Shown: piece after piece, positions 26,207-35,621 of the stretch
How the letters are laid out: each line of letters starts with the position of its first letter
How positions within the stretch are numbered: the stretch's first letter is position 1
Source: Saccharicrinis sp963677345
Lineage (GTDB): Bacteria; Bacteroidota; Bacteroidia; Bacteroidales; Marinilabiliaceae
Length of the DNA stretch: 64,000 nucleotides
Reading direction: 5' to 3'
NCBI GenBank assembly: GCA_963677345.2
Contig: CAXXLC010000023.1
Location: 1 to 64,000 of the forward strand
Made by a program: the position numbers and the translations under genes
The notes under the pieces: model-generated
The model's database searches: none
The model's input: only the letters and a program-made list of their open reading frames with translations
What the model was told of the DNA's origin: nothing

Positions 26207-26222
26207 ATAATACTAGTATTAT
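26207..26222. promoter_or_regulatory. Palindrome, candidate operator between zupT-like gene and amidase
   Basis: ATAATACTAGTATTAT is a perfect 16-bp palindrome in the divergent intergenic region, 70 bp from the ZIP gene start; a partial repeat (AATAATACTATTGAT) follows at about 26266. Suits a dimeric repressor; the regulator is unknown. Confidence 0.35.
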
Positions 26223-26297
26223 CAATGTATATTAACAAAAAAACAAATATTAGATGGTATTCGTGTAATAATACTATTGATAGTTCAATAAATCATT

Positions 26298-26305
26298 TAT
26301 TTTTG
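26298..26305 (+). promoter_or_regulatory. Bacteroidota -7 box for the amidase gene
   Basis: TATTTTTG matches TAnnTTTG and lies 35 bp before the ATG at 26341. Confidence 0.4.
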
Positions 26306-26340
26306 CGTCAAATACTTAGCATAGAAAATATTTGAGAGAT

Positions 26341-27324
26341 ATGAATCACATAAAAAGGTTAATACTTTTTTTAGTGTGTAGCTTATATATAATAAGTGCC
26401 TTTGCACAAGAAGCACCCCCATTAAAGACAGCAATTCCCCTAAAGGGAGAAGGGCTTTATTCCTTTATGGTCAGGAATAATCTCAACCCCGATAAACACA
26501 CTCAGCAATTTTTGGATTTAAACAAAGGGAAATTTGGTAAAAACAATTCATTATTACTGGATGTATCCTATAAAATACCTTCAACAGAAACCTTTTTATA
26601 TGAACCTTTATATGGTACCGAAAGAGAAAAATTCAAATTAGATTCTGATGTTTTAAACGATGCCGTGTTTTATCTGGTTAGTGGTCATGGAGGGCCTGAC
26701 CCAGGGGCTTTAGGTAAATATGGTGATAAAACTTTAGCTGAGGATGAGTACGCATATGACATTACACTCCGCTTGGCAAAGCGACTACAAGAGAATGGAG
26801 CAAAAGTAAATATGGTAATTCAGGACAAGAATGATGGTATAAGAGATGACTCATATCTTGAACTGGATAAAGATGAAGTCTGCAATAATGAAGAAATTCC
26901 TTTAGAACAAATTGACAGGTTAAAACAACGTACAAATTTTATCAACCAGGAATATATAAAAAATAAACCTGCTTATCAACGTTGTATTATCATACATGTG
27001 GATTCCAGAAGCAAAGGAAAAGCTATTGATGTTTTCTTTTACCATTCTCCCAAAAGCAAATCAGGAGAAAAAACAGCACATGAATTAGTAAAGGTATTTG
27101 ACGAAAAATACAATCAGCATCAACCATCAAGAGGGTATTCAGGAGTTGTATCTCCAAGAAATTTATTTCTTTTAAGAAAAACATATCCAAGTGCTGTTTT
27201 CATTGAACTTGGTAATATTAGAAATTACAGAGATCAACAACGTTTTATTATTGAAAACAACCGACAGGCTTTAGCCAATTGGTTATATGAAGGTTTATTG
27301 AATGATTATAAAAACAAACAATAA
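26341..27324 (+). CDS. N-acetylmuramoyl-L-alanine amidase (Amidase_3)
   Basis: 327 aa; the frame is open from a TTG at 26332 but the signal peptide starts at ATG 26341 (ending SAFAQ). After a linker of about 95 residues with LysM-like character (GLYSFMVRNNLNPDKH), the zinc amidase domain spans about 110-320: SGHGGPDPGALG (first His), Glu in LAEDEYAYDI, IIHVDSRS (second His) and the catalytic Glu in AVFIELGNIRN. Cleaves peptide stems from murein in the periplasm. Confidence 0.92.
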   Translation: MNHIKRLILFLVCSLYIISAFAQEAPPLKTAIPLKGEGLYSFMVRNNLNPDKHTQQFLDLNKGKFGKNNSLLLDVSYKIPSTETFLYEPLYGTEREKFKLDSDVLNDAVFYLVSGHGGPDPGALGKYGDKTLAEDEYAYDITLRLAKRLQENGAKVNMVIQDKNDGIRDDSYLELDKDEVCNNEEIPLEQIDRLKQRTNFINQEYIKNKPAYQRCIIIHVDSRSKGKAIDVFFYHSPKSKSGEKTAHELVKVFDEKYNQHQPSRGYSGVVSPRNLFLLRKTYPSAVFIELGNIRNYRDQQRFIIENNRQALANWLYEGLLNDYKNKQ

Positions 27325-27442
27325 CGTATAGCTGACAATCCAAAATCAAAAGATAAATTTAAACTCATGGCAAATTAAATATTGACAAACAAGCTTATAC
27401 TGTTTTTTGTCTTTATTCTTTTGTCTTTATACTATTTACAAT

Positions 27443-28342
27443 ATGAAACCTACATTATTAGTTCTGGCAGCAGGAATGGGAAGCCGTTATGGCGGATTAA
27501 AGCAACTTGATTCCCTTGGACCAAGTGGCGAATCTATTATCGATTATTCCGTTTATGATGCCATTCAATCCGGATTTGAAAAAGTTGTATTTGTCATACG
27601 TCATTCGTTTGCAGATCAGTTTAAAGAACGTTTTGAACCAAAACTAGCAGGTAAAATTGAAGTAGAATATGTATACCAGGAGTTAGACAACCTACCTGAA
27701 GGATTTAGCGTTCCTGAAGGACGGGAAAAACCATGGGGAACAGGTCATGCCATGCTTATGGCTAAAGAAGCCATAAAAGGACCTTTTGCAATTATTAATG
27801 CAGATGATTTTTACGGCAGAGAAGCCTACCAAACTGTTGTTGACTTTGTTCAAAACAGTAAAAACGACCATGAATATGCCATGGTTGGCTATGCATTAAA
27901 CAATACCTTATCTGAATACGGAACTGTATCAAGAGGGGTTTGTGAATCCGACACAAACAACAACCTTGTAAACATTATCGAAAGAACAAAAATTGGTTAT
28001 CAGGACGGAAAAATTGTTTACTGGGAAGATGAAAAAACTACTGAATTAACAGGAAAAGAACCTGTTTCGATGAATTTTTGGGCATTCAAGAACTCATTTT
28101 TCCAGGCTCTTGAAGATGGATTTATCGAATTTTTAAAGACAAAAGGTACGGAGCTAAAATCGGAGTTCTACTTTAATGCTTTGGTGGATAAAATGATTAA
28201 AGCAGGAAAAGCTTCTACTAAAGTTTTAAGCAGTGATGCAAAATGGTTTGGTGTAACCTACCAGGAAGATAAACCTATTGTACAGGAAAGTCTGAATGCT
28301 TTAATTAAAAAAGGTGTTTATCCATCTAACCTTTGGGCATAA
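27443..28342 (+). CDS. NDP-sugar nucleotidyltransferase
   Basis: 299 aa from ATG 27443; the open frame begins 36 bp earlier without support. GT-A type fold: PTLLVLAAGMGSRYGGLKQL is the nucleotide-binding signature, PWGTGHAMLMA binds substrate, and NADDFYG carries the metal Asp. Activates a sugar phosphate for surface polysaccharide or wall synthesis; the sugar is not determinable. A tract of degenerate ACTGAAGACTGAAAACTG repeats separates it from the NUDIX gene. Confidence 0.88.
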   Translation: MKPTLLVLAAGMGSRYGGLKQLDSLGPSGESIIDYSVYDAIQSGFEKVVFVIRHSFADQFKERFEPKLAGKIEVEYVYQELDNLPEGFSVPEGREKPWGTGHAMLMAKEAIKGPFAIINADDFYGREAYQTVVDFVQNSKNDHEYAMVGYALNNTLSEYGTVSRGVCESDTNNNLVNIIERTKIGYQDGKIVYWEDEKTTELTGKEPVSMNFWAFKNSFFQALEDGFIEFLKTKGTELKSEFYFNALVDKMIKAGKASTKVLSSDAKWFGVTYQEDKPIVQESLNALIKKGVYPSNLWA

Positions 28343-28344
28343 TA

Positions 28345-28437
28345 TAGAATAACAGTAGGTAGTCTTCAGCCCTCAGTACGTTATAAACTGAAGACTGAAA
28401 ACTGTCAACTGTCAACTGAGTACTGAAAACTGTAAAT
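28345..28437 (+). repeat. Degenerate ACTGAAAACTG-type short repeats
   Basis: Overlapping variants of ACTGAAGACTG, AACTGTCAACTG and GAGTACTG fill the 90 bp between the two genes. The same words recur at 51.9 and 52.4 kb. Part of a genome style of degenerate heptad/octamer tracts between genes. Confidence 0.55.
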
Positions 28438-28438
28438 T

Positions 28439-28957
28439 ATGACAAAACCAGAACACGTATTTAAATATTGTCCCAAATGTGGTTCTAAGAAATTTAATTT
28501 TGAAGGAGAACGCTCATTTCTTTGTTCCGATTGTGGATTTCATTACTTTATTAATTCTTCGGCTGCAGTAGCTGGATTGATTCAAAATAAAGAGGGGGAT
28601 CTTATGTTGACAATAAGAGCTTTCAATCCGAACAAAGGAATGCTTGATTTACCCGGAGGATTTGTGGATCCAATGGAATCAGCAGAATCTGCCCTGAAAA
28701 GAGAAATAAAGGAAGAACTAAACCTGGATGTGATTGAGATGAAATATTTAACTTCATTTCCTAATGAATATATCTTTTCCGGATTCTCAGTCTTTACAAC
28801 AGACATGGCTTTTATATGCAAAGTTGATGGTTGGGAAAATATGCATATTGAGGATGACATAACAGATATTGTATTTGTAAATCAACAAAACCTGGACTGG
28901 AATCAGGTAAGTGCACCCTCAATAAAAAACATCATTAAAGCATTTTGGCAGCAATAA
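28439..28957 (+). CDS. NUDIX hydrolase with N-terminal zinc ribbon
   Basis: 172 aa. N-terminal four-cysteine zinc ribbon (YCPKCGSKKF and FLCSDCGFHYF), then a NUDIX domain with GGFVDPMESAESALKREI followed by KEEL (Nudix box with the metal-binding Glu residues). Zinc-ribbon NUDIX proteins include NADH pyrophosphatases; the NudC-specific SQPWPFPxS-type signature is not seen, so the substrate stays open. Confidence 0.88.
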   Translation: MTKPEHVFKYCPKCGSKKFNFEGERSFLCSDCGFHYFINSSAAVAGLIQNKEGDLMLTIRAFNPNKGMLDLPGGFVDPMESAESALKREIKEELNLDVIEMKYLTSFPNEYIFSGFSVFTTDMAFICKVDGWENMHIEDDITDIVFVNQQNLDWNQVSAPSIKNIIKAFWQQ

Positions 28958-29229
28958 TATTTTACTTTAATAATAAGAAAATACACTAACAACAGTTTAA
29001 CAACTAATTACAAACCTAAAAATCTGAAACTTATATCAGAGATAAACATTTTTACTAAAAAAAAAGCAAATTGAATATATAATGGGCATTTTTTAGCAAT
29101 TTTGTACGAGTGTAAAAATAATAGGTAAACATATTAAATGACAAAGTAATTTTAATGATCCTTTATTTTCTGATTCAGGATGATTAAATTTATTAAAATC
29201 ACTTATTCAAAACTGAAAACTTAAAACAG

Positions 29230-30522
29230 ATGAATCCGCAAGCACAAGAATTAAACGAGGTAATTTTCGCAAAAAATCCTGCTGTTTATGACTTATTAAG
29301 TGAAAAAGGAAAAAACATTTTCTTTCCTAAAAAAGGTATTTTAGGTCAAACTGCAGAAGCAAAAGGAACAAAGATTAACGCCACAATCGGAGCTGCTATT
29401 GAAGATGATGGTACCCCTATGCGTTTGGAATCTATCGCCTCAAAAATTGATTTGGATCCATCTTTATCCTTTCCTTATGCTCCAAGCTTTGGTCGACCTG
29501 ACCTGAGAGCTAAATGGAAAGAAATGATCTACGAAAAAAATCCTGCTCTCAAAGGCATAGAATTAAGTTTACCAATTGTAACAAGTGCCCTGACTCATGG
29601 TATCAGTATGGCTGGTTACCTATGGATGGATGAAGATCAGGAAGTAATAGTTCCTAATTTATTTTGGGGAAACTATAACCTGGCATTATCTAATGCCTAT
29701 GGTGCTAAACTTGTTAAATTTAACTTATTTAAAGACAACAAATTTGATGTTGATTCCTTAAAGGAGTGTTTATTAAGTGATGGCGAGAAAAAAGTTGTTA
29801 TATTAAATTTCCCTAACAACCCAACTGGTTATACTCCTGCAACTGATGAAATAAAAGCTATTGTAGCTGCAGTTAAAGATGCTGCTGATGCTGGAAAGAA
29901 AATTGTAGCCATTACCGACGATGCATACTTTGGGTTAGTATTTGAAGAAGGAGTTGAAACTCAGTCGATTTTCACTTATCTATCAAACATCCATGAAAAT
30001 GTATTAGCTGTTAAAATCGACGGTGCAACCAAAGAAGATTATGTTTGGGGATTCAGAGTTGGTTTTATTACCTATGGAATAAAAGGTGGTTCTGAAGAAT
30101 TGTATCATGCCTTAGAAATGAAAACAGCAGGAGCTGTTCGTGGTAATATTTCAAACTCATCGAACTTAAGTCAATCTTTATTACTACACGCTTTTGAAGC
30201 ACCAGACTATGCAGAACAGAAACATAGCAAGTTCATTATCATGAAATCCAGGTATCAGGCAATCAAAGAAGCTTTACGTGAAGATAAATATGCAGAATTC
30301 TTTACTGCTCTTCCGTATAATTCAGGATATTTCATGTGTGTGCAATTGAAAGAAGGACTAGATGGAGAAGCTATTCGCGAAATCTTAATTAACAAATACA
30401 GCATTGGTATAATTAATTTAAATAATATTCTTAGAGTTGCTTTTTCAGCCATGGCAGCTGCTGATGCAAAAGAATTATTTGAAGGAATATACAATGCCTG
30501 TAAAGACTACAAGAATCAGTAA
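29230..30522 (+). CDS. PLP-dependent aminotransferase class I/II
   Basis: 430 aa. Fold type I enzyme. Motifs: LNFPNNPTGYTPA, AITDDAYFGLVF (PLP-binding Asp/Tyr) and DGATKEDYVWGFRVGFITYG, where the Lys after GAT is the likely Schiff-base residue and Arg in GFRVGF contacts phosphate. Substrate not assigned; an aromatic or branched amino acid is possible. Own terminator downstream; 272 bp AT-rich leader upstream without another gene. Confidence 0.85.
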   Translation: MNPQAQELNEVIFAKNPAVYDLLSEKGKNIFFPKKGILGQTAEAKGTKINATIGAAIEDDGTPMRLESIASKIDLDPSLSFPYAPSFGRPDLRAKWKEMIYEKNPALKGIELSLPIVTSALTHGISMAGYLWMDEDQEVIVPNLFWGNYNLALSNAYGAKLVKFNLFKDNKFDVDSLKECLLSDGEKKVVILNFPNNPTGYTPATDEIKAIVAAVKDAADAGKKIVAITDDAYFGLVFEEGVETQSIFTYLSNIHENVLAVKIDGATKEDYVWGFRVGFITYGIKGGSEELYHALEMKTAGAVRGNISNSSNLSQSLLLHAFEAPDYAEQKHSKFIIMKSRYQAIKEALREDKYAEFFTALPYNSGYFMCVQLKEGLDGEAIREILINKYSIGIINLNNILRVAFSAMAAADAKELFEGIYNACKDYKNQ

Positions 30523-30542
30523 TTATAATTAATTCAAAATAT

Positions 30543-30571
30543 AAAACCGCATCACAAAATGCGGTTTTTTT
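30543..30571 (+). terminator. Rho-independent terminator after the aminotransferase
   Basis: Perfect 10-bp stem AAAACCGCAT / ATGCGGTTTT, 6-nt loop, T run. Confidence 0.85.
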
Positions 30572-30631
30572 ATACATTTTTCTTTCATAAGATAATAATT
30601 ACTTATAGCTTTAATCCATAAGCGTATTGTT

Positions 30632-31261
30632 ATGGAAACCAAGGATCTTTATTTAAAAGAAAGAAAAGAGGTAGCTCGTTTTATGAGAAAGCTTTATAAA
30701 AAAGGGCTTACAACTAGTTTAGGAGGTAATATCAGCAAAAGAATTGGCGATCATTTTTTAATTACGCCAACTGAAATTGACAAAGGAACCATAAAAGCGA
30801 AACATATCATTATCCTGGACAGAAATGGTAAAAACATAACATCATGGCTTAATCCCAGTCGCGAAACAAGTATGCATCTCCAGATATACAAAGATCACCC
30901 TACTATAAATGCCATTGTACATTGCCATACTATTTTTGCTTCTGCTTTCTCTGCAATGGACATACCCATAAATGCACATTTAGTTGTTGAATCACGAATG
31001 ATTATTAAAGATCCGGTAATTGCACCCTATGGACTCATCGGAACTCTGGAATTGGCTAAAAATGTAAGTGACACTTTTGCTGAAAACAAGGTTTTGATTA
31101 TGGAGAACCATGGAGTTACAGCCATTGGATCAGAGATGATCAAAGCTTTTGATCGTATTGAAGTACTGGAAAATGCAGCAAAAATGACTTTCATTACACA
31201 AATGATGAACGAGGTAAGATCATTATCTGATGATCAATTGGAACAAATTGATCATTTATGA
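30632..31261 (+). CDS. Class II aldolase/adducin family protein
   Basis: 209 aa. Zn-dependent aldolase fold like L-fuculose- or L-ribulose-phosphate enzymes: TTSLGGNISKR, ITPTEIDKG, the catalytic Glu region in NPSRETSMHL, zinc ligands IVHCHTIFASA and a third His in MENHGVTAIG. Substrate unknown. Its 3' end overlaps the convergent sensor kinase gene by 6 bp. Confidence 0.9.
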   Translation: METKDLYLKERKEVARFMRKLYKKGLTTSLGGNISKRIGDHFLITPTEIDKGTIKAKHIIILDRNGKNITSWLNPSRETSMHLQIYKDHPTINAIVHCHTIFASAFSAMDIPINAHLVVESRMIIKDPVIAPYGLIGTLELAKNVSDTFAENKVLIMENHGVTAIGSEMIKAFDRIEVLENAAKMTFITQMMNEVRSLSDDQLEQIDHL

Positions 31262-33166
31262 TTTATGGTTTACTGGATGGGAAAAATAAAAACAAGATCC
31301 TTTTCCCAATTGGCTTTCCAACCATATTTTTCCTCCTAACAATTCCACAATGTTTTTAGCTATAGATAAACCCAACCCGGTTCCTCCCATATCAATACTG
31401 TACTGTTCTTCCTCTTTAAAAAACCTCTGAAAAACCATTTCCACCTTATCTTTCGAAATCCCTTTTCCAGTATCCAATACACAAAATTTATATTCTGAAC
31501 CAGATCCATTTAGCTTTACTGAGAATTTCACCTCTCCTTCATTTGTAAATTTAATGGCATTTTCGATAAGGTTACCAAGAACCTGCCGTATCCGGTTAAA
31601 ATCAGTATAAATATATTCCCCTACTCCTTCTTCTATAACATAGGAAAAGCGAATACTCTTTTTCTTTACGGATTTAATCCTAATCTCAAAAACCTGATAT
31701 AAGCTTTTAAAAAGTTCTGGTAAAGAAACTTTTGTTTTTTCAATTTTTATTTGACCAACCTGAATTTGTGAAATATCAATTAAATCAGAAATAATATGCA
31801 GTAATTGATTAGAATTGTCTTCAATTAAATCAAGATAACTCTCTTTATCTTCCTCACTTACTTCCTGATACCTAAGTAAATCCACAAACCCAACAATTCC
31901 ATTCATTGGCGTTCTGATTTCATGAGACATATTAGAAATAAATGATGTTTTTAGCTTATCGCTCTCCTCTGCCTTTTCTTTAGCAACAGATAATTGTTGG
32001 TTGATAATCTCAATATGCTCATTGTGCTCACGAAGCATCGTATTTTTTCCTTTAAGATCTTCATTAACTTCCTGCAACTCTTTTGTACGCTTTCTTACCT
32101 CCTTCTTAAGTTTCCTGTTAAATAAAGAAAAATATAGTGTGACAAAAGAAATAGCAATGACAATAAACACGAGAATTTTTAAATTTCGATATAAAGCATT
32201 TAAATTTTGATCTTTATAATCTTCGTATAAAAATCCATCCAACGAATAGTTTTCTCCCAACATTCCTAATTGCACATATGATTCTGCAATATGCTTCCAA
32301 CGTTCTTTGTTGGTATGACCAATTTCAACAAATTTCGGAAGAACCAATTCTTCCATTTTCATTGCTTCATACATTAAAACCTCATAAGCCAAATCGTTAC
32401 TATATTTATTTTGTATAAGTCTAACAATTTCCTCTTTGGTATTCATAGCGTAGCTCCATCCTTTAAGACTGGCTCTTACAAATTTTTGAACAGTTTCAGG
32501 ATTTGACTTTAAATAATCCTCTGAAGTAAAAATACAATCTCCATAAAAATCAACTCCATAAGCATATGGATTGATAACAACAGGTAACTGACCTAATTGA
32601 CTTAATACAAATGGAACATCAGTAACATAACCATCTATCACTTCATACTTACCATTTATTAAACCACCAACCCTGTCTCCATAAGGAATTTTTTCAACCA
32701 GACTATCTAAGCCCTTCTTTAACAACAATGATTTGGTAGATATAAGAGTTCTGTTCGAGATTCTTAATCTTTTATTTTTTAAATCTTCAACTTTGGTAAT
32801 TTTATATTTAGAAAGAGTAATAAAGGCTTCCGGAGAATGTTGAAAAATAGTAGCTAACACCACTACTCTTTTACCATTGTTACGAGCAACTAATAAGCGG
32901 GGAGATTCCACACCAAACTCAGCCTTTTGCTCTAAAACATTATCTATAAAGTCTGACTTTCGACTACTATCTTCATTACCCTGAATAAAATCAACATAAA
33001 GGCCTTCGTCTCTGTAATAACCTAATTCCTGAGCAGCATAATAACCGGCAAACTGAAATTGATGAGTCCACTTTAATTGCAGCTTCAATGTATCTGGTTC
33101 CTCAGCATTATTGTACTGAAAAAAAAGACATAGAAAACATATAATTACAACTCTTTTCATTATCAA
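31256..33166 (-). CDS. NMT1/THI5-like periplasmic sensor histidine kinase
   Basis: 636 aa. Signal peptide (about 1-22), then an NMT1/THI5-type substrate-binding domain (about 25-290; LKLQLKWTHQFQFAGYYAA and ELGYYRDEGL are hallmark strings), a transmembrane helix (about 327-348), a coiled coil (about 355-405), HisKA with FISNMSHEIRTPMNGIVGF (phospho-His) and HATPase with N box GNLIENAIKFTNEG and G boxes DTGKGIS, GTGLGLSI. No receiver domain, so phosphotransfer is to another protein. Family knowledge suggests binding of a thiamine-precursor-like or other small ligand. No regulator gene adjoins it. Confidence 0.92.
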   Translation of the reverse strand: MIMKRVVIICFLCLFFQYNNAEEPDTLKLQLKWTHQFQFAGYYAAQELGYYRDEGLYVDFIQGNEDSSRKSDFIDNVLEQKAEFGVESPRLLVARNNGKRVVVLATIFQHSPEAFITLSKYKITKVEDLKNKRLRISNRTLISTKSLLLKKGLDSLVEKIPYGDRVGGLINGKYEVIDGYVTDVPFVLSQLGQLPVVINPYAYGVDFYGDCIFTSEDYLKSNPETVQKFVRASLKGWSYAMNTKEEIVRLIQNKYSNDLAYEVLMYEAMKMEELVLPKFVEIGHTNKERWKHIAESYVQLGMLGENYSLDGFLYEDYKDQNLNALYRNLKILVFIVIAISFVTLYFSLFNRKLKKEVRKRTKELQEVNEDLKGKNTMLREHNEHIEIINQQLSVAKEKAEESDKLKTSFISNMSHEIRTPMNGIVGFVDLLRYQEVSEEDKESYLDLIEDNSNQLLHIISDLIDISQIQVGQIKIEKTKVSLPELFKSLYQVFEIRIKSVKKKSIRFSYVIEEGVGEYIYTDFNRIRQVLGNLIENAIKFTNEGEVKFSVKLNGSGSEYKFCVLDTGKGISKDKVEMVFQRFFKEEEQYSIDMGGTGLGLSIAKNIVELLGGKIWLESQLGKGSCFYFSHPVNHKS

Positions 33167-33207
33167 TTTTCAATAAATTAACCAAATATAATGCATTAAA
33201 CCTCACA

Positions 33208-33621
33208 TTACAAACTTGCCCAAATCCTTGCTAACGAAGCTCCAGGAGCATCAATTTTCAAATCTAAAAAATAACCAAATGGAGTTTGATAAACTTCATA
33301 ACCGGCATTTTCTAATCTCGATTGCCCAGCACGAAACAAGTCAACAGTAAAATGGTATGAAGCTTTGGATTCGGACAAATGAGCAAAAGAATGCAATATT
33401 ATTCTTTTAGTATTATTCTTTCTGGCCGTCCACTTCAAATGATTCACAAGTTTTTTCTCTCTACTCTTTAAATCTTTTTCCTCATCATCTGTCTCCACCT
33501 GAATAAAAGCCAATATTGCATCGTTTACTTCCCTACCCTCATCAGGTTCATCAGCAATATCTACATTCTTAATTCCGGGTTTATACTCAAAACTATTCAC
33601 ATAAAAAACCAGCACTTTCAT
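33208..33621 (-). CDS. Free-standing threonyl-tRNA synthetase editing-domain protein
   Basis: 137 aa. Resembles the archaeal ThrRS N-terminal editing domain (tRNA-Thr_ED, DTD-like fold): starts MKVLVFYVNSFEYKP, and has LHSFAHLSESKASYH and YEVYQTPFGYFLDLKIDAPG. In archaea this domain hydrolyses Ser-tRNAThr. Here it is a single-domain protein, so it could act in trans on mischarged tRNA or D-aminoacyl-tRNA; the substrate is inference. Downstream of ftcD on the same strand but with a terminator between. Confidence 0.8.
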   Translation of the reverse strand: MKVLVFYVNSFEYKPGIKNVDIADEPDEGREVNDAILAFIQVETDDEEKDLKSREKKLVNHLKWTARKNNTKRIILHSFAHLSESKASYHFTVDLFRAGQSRLENAGYEVYQTPFGYFLDLKIDAPGASLARIWASL

Positions 33622-33665
33622 TATTAATTTTTCTGTTTAACAAATAAGAAAAAAAACAATAAACA

Positions 33666-33697
33666 AAAAGCATGAAAGTTATTACCTTCATGCTTTT
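33666..33697 (-). terminator. Terminator of ftcD
   Basis: Stem AAAAGCATGAA / TTCATGCTTTT with 10-nt loop just beyond the ftcD stop, with a T-rich tail on the minus strand. Confidence 0.75.
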
Positions 33698-33722
33698 GAT
33701 AAATATATGAATTTTTAAATAA

Positions 33723-35414
33723 TTATGGCATTCTATCCAATATTTTAAGTTCAAGTTCTCTGGTCTTACGAACAATTTCCTCACCCTGGGTCAATATATC
33801 ATTTAAAAATTCTTTATCTTCCAGATCTTTTGCATTTACACGAACATTTAGCCAGGCTCCTAAAACCCCACCCCTTGCACTTATAGCTCCTACACCAGCA
33901 TCAGTTATAGAATTTGGATTTCCAATTTCTACCATTGCTTCCATAACCATCATGGATTCATAACATAATTTCATCGTATTAAACGGCACTAAAATAGCTT
34001 CCTTTGTAGCTTGTTCTATAGCTTTCTTTCGCATTAACTTTTCCTCATCATTACCTTTAGGCAACTGGAAAGCCTCCATTATACAATTAAAAGCATCGGT
34101 ATCTTTATCCACCATTTTCAAGAGCTCATCATGATAGTATTTTCCTTTTTCAGCCCATCCTGAAAACTCTTCTGTTCTATGATCCCATCCTCTTTTATGA
34201 GAAGACAAATTTGCAACCATGGCACCAAGTGCTGCACCTATAGCTCCAAGGTATGCAGACACAGATCCACCTCCAGGAGCAGGTGATTCACTGGCTGTTT
34301 CAAAAACAAAGTCTGTTAATGAAAGATCAACTAGTTTTCTCTTTCCTTTTAATGCTTCTTTTTCAAGGATGTATTCTATAATTTTTTTATCAGGATCAAA
34401 CGGATAGAGCTCATCCAACCCTAAAGATTTAACAGCAATTTTAATAATCTCTTTATCTGAAATTCCAGTAGATCTATTTTGTTTCTTTAAAAAATATTTA
34501 CCTGCATCTAACATTGCTTTTAAAGGAACAACGCCAACCAACTCAGAGCCGGTAACCCTTAATCCATGAAAAGTTGCTCTTTCACAGGCTACATCAAAAG
34601 CCTTATGCATACTTGTTACAGAAATATCCGTAAGATTAAGTGACAACTGCGCTATTCCATACTCTTCAATATACCAACCAATCCCTTTTACCGACTTCAG
34701 CAGTCCTGGTTCATTAACAGGATTCCCATTCTTATCAGTTACCATCTTACCTGTTAACTTACCTCCCTCCCTCTTCACTCTTCCTCGCTCTCTAATATCA
34801 AATGCAATAGTATTTGCCCTGCGTGTACTTGTTGTATTTAGATTTACATTATAGGCAATTAAAAAGTTACGAGCTCCTACTGCTGTTGCACCACTTTGCT
34901 GCACCTCTTCGGTAAAAACCGATGGTCCATAATCAGGTTTCCATTCTTCAGAAGTAATTCGTTCATTTAATGCCTCGTACTCACCTTTTCTGCATTCCGC
35001 TAAATTTTTGCGAATAACTTGTTTTGCAGCAGATTCGTAACAATAAATAGGAATATTAAGCTCCCGCCCGATTCTTTCTGCCAATTTATGAGCATAAACC
35101 ACAACCTCTTCCATCGTAATATTTGAAACAGGGACTAAAGGACAAACATCTGTAGCTCCAAACCGGGGATGCGCTCCTTTATGCATGCGCATATCAATTA
35201 ACTCTTTAGCTTTTTTTACAGCCTGAAATGCAGCTTCCACAACATCATCGGGAGTACCAACAAAAGTCACCACCGTTCTGTTTGTAGCTTTTCCCGGGTC
35301 TACATCAATTAAACTTACACCTTCCACTTTTTTTATTTCTGATGTAATTTGATTGATAACATTCATATCTTGTCCTTCACTAAAATTCGGAACACACTCA
35401 ATTAATTGTTGCAT
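33723..35414 (-). CDS. ftcD: Glutamate formimidoyltransferase / formimidoyl-THF cyclodeaminase fusion
   Basis: 563 aa bifunctional enzyme of histidine degradation. N-terminal formiminotransferase (about 1-330): ECVPNFSEGQD, DVDPGKATNRTVVTFVG, MHKGAHPRFGATDVCPLVPV with the catalytic His. C-terminal cyclodeaminase (about 365-560): PAPGGGSVSAYLGAIGAALGAMV. It transfers the formimino group from formiminoglutamate to THF and releases ammonia, giving 5,10-methenyl-THF. No hut genes nearby. Confidence 0.97.
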   Translation of the reverse strand: MQQLIECVPNFSEGQDMNVINQITSEIKKVEGVSLIDVDPGKATNRTVVTFVGTPDDVVEAAFQAVKKAKELIDMRMHKGAHPRFGATDVCPLVPVSNITMEEVVVYAHKLAERIGRELNIPIYCYESAAKQVIRKNLAECRKGEYEALNERITSEEWKPDYGPSVFTEEVQQSGATAVGARNFLIAYNVNLNTTSTRRANTIAFDIRERGRVKREGGKLTGKMVTDKNGNPVNEPGLLKSVKGIGWYIEEYGIAQLSLNLTDISVTSMHKAFDVACERATFHGLRVTGSELVGVVPLKAMLDAGKYFLKKQNRSTGISDKEIIKIAVKSLGLDELYPFDPDKKIIEYILEKEALKGKRKLVDLSLTDFVFETASESPAPGGGSVSAYLGAIGAALGAMVANLSSHKRGWDHRTEEFSGWAEKGKYYHDELLKMVDKDTDAFNCIMEAFQLPKGNDEEKLMRKKAIEQATKEAILVPFNTMKLCYESMMVMEAMVEIGNPNSITDAGVGAISARGGVLGAWLNVRVNAKDLEDKEFLNDILTQGEEIVRKTRELELKILDRMP

Positions 35415-35586
35415 ATTATCAAGGTTTTAAACAATTCAATTTATTTAACTCAAAAATTACAAGATATTGTAACATTAAGAATTACTAAATGATAAGCATC
35501 AGGTAATGATTATGATTTAAAACAGCCTACAGCCAGAATGTAAATGTTAAAAAATGATAAAATAAACACTTACCGATAAAAAAACA

Positions 35587-35616
35587 TTGACAAGAGATAA
35601 AATGCGTTGTAATTTG
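35587..35616 (+). promoter_or_regulatory. Promoter-like site before an orphan terminator
   Basis: TTGACA at 35587-35592 and TAATTTG at 35610-35616, 17 bp apart, fit the Bacteroidota arrangement except that the -7 box has one base less between TA and TTTG. Confidence 0.35.
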
Positions 35617-35621
35617 TCGTT

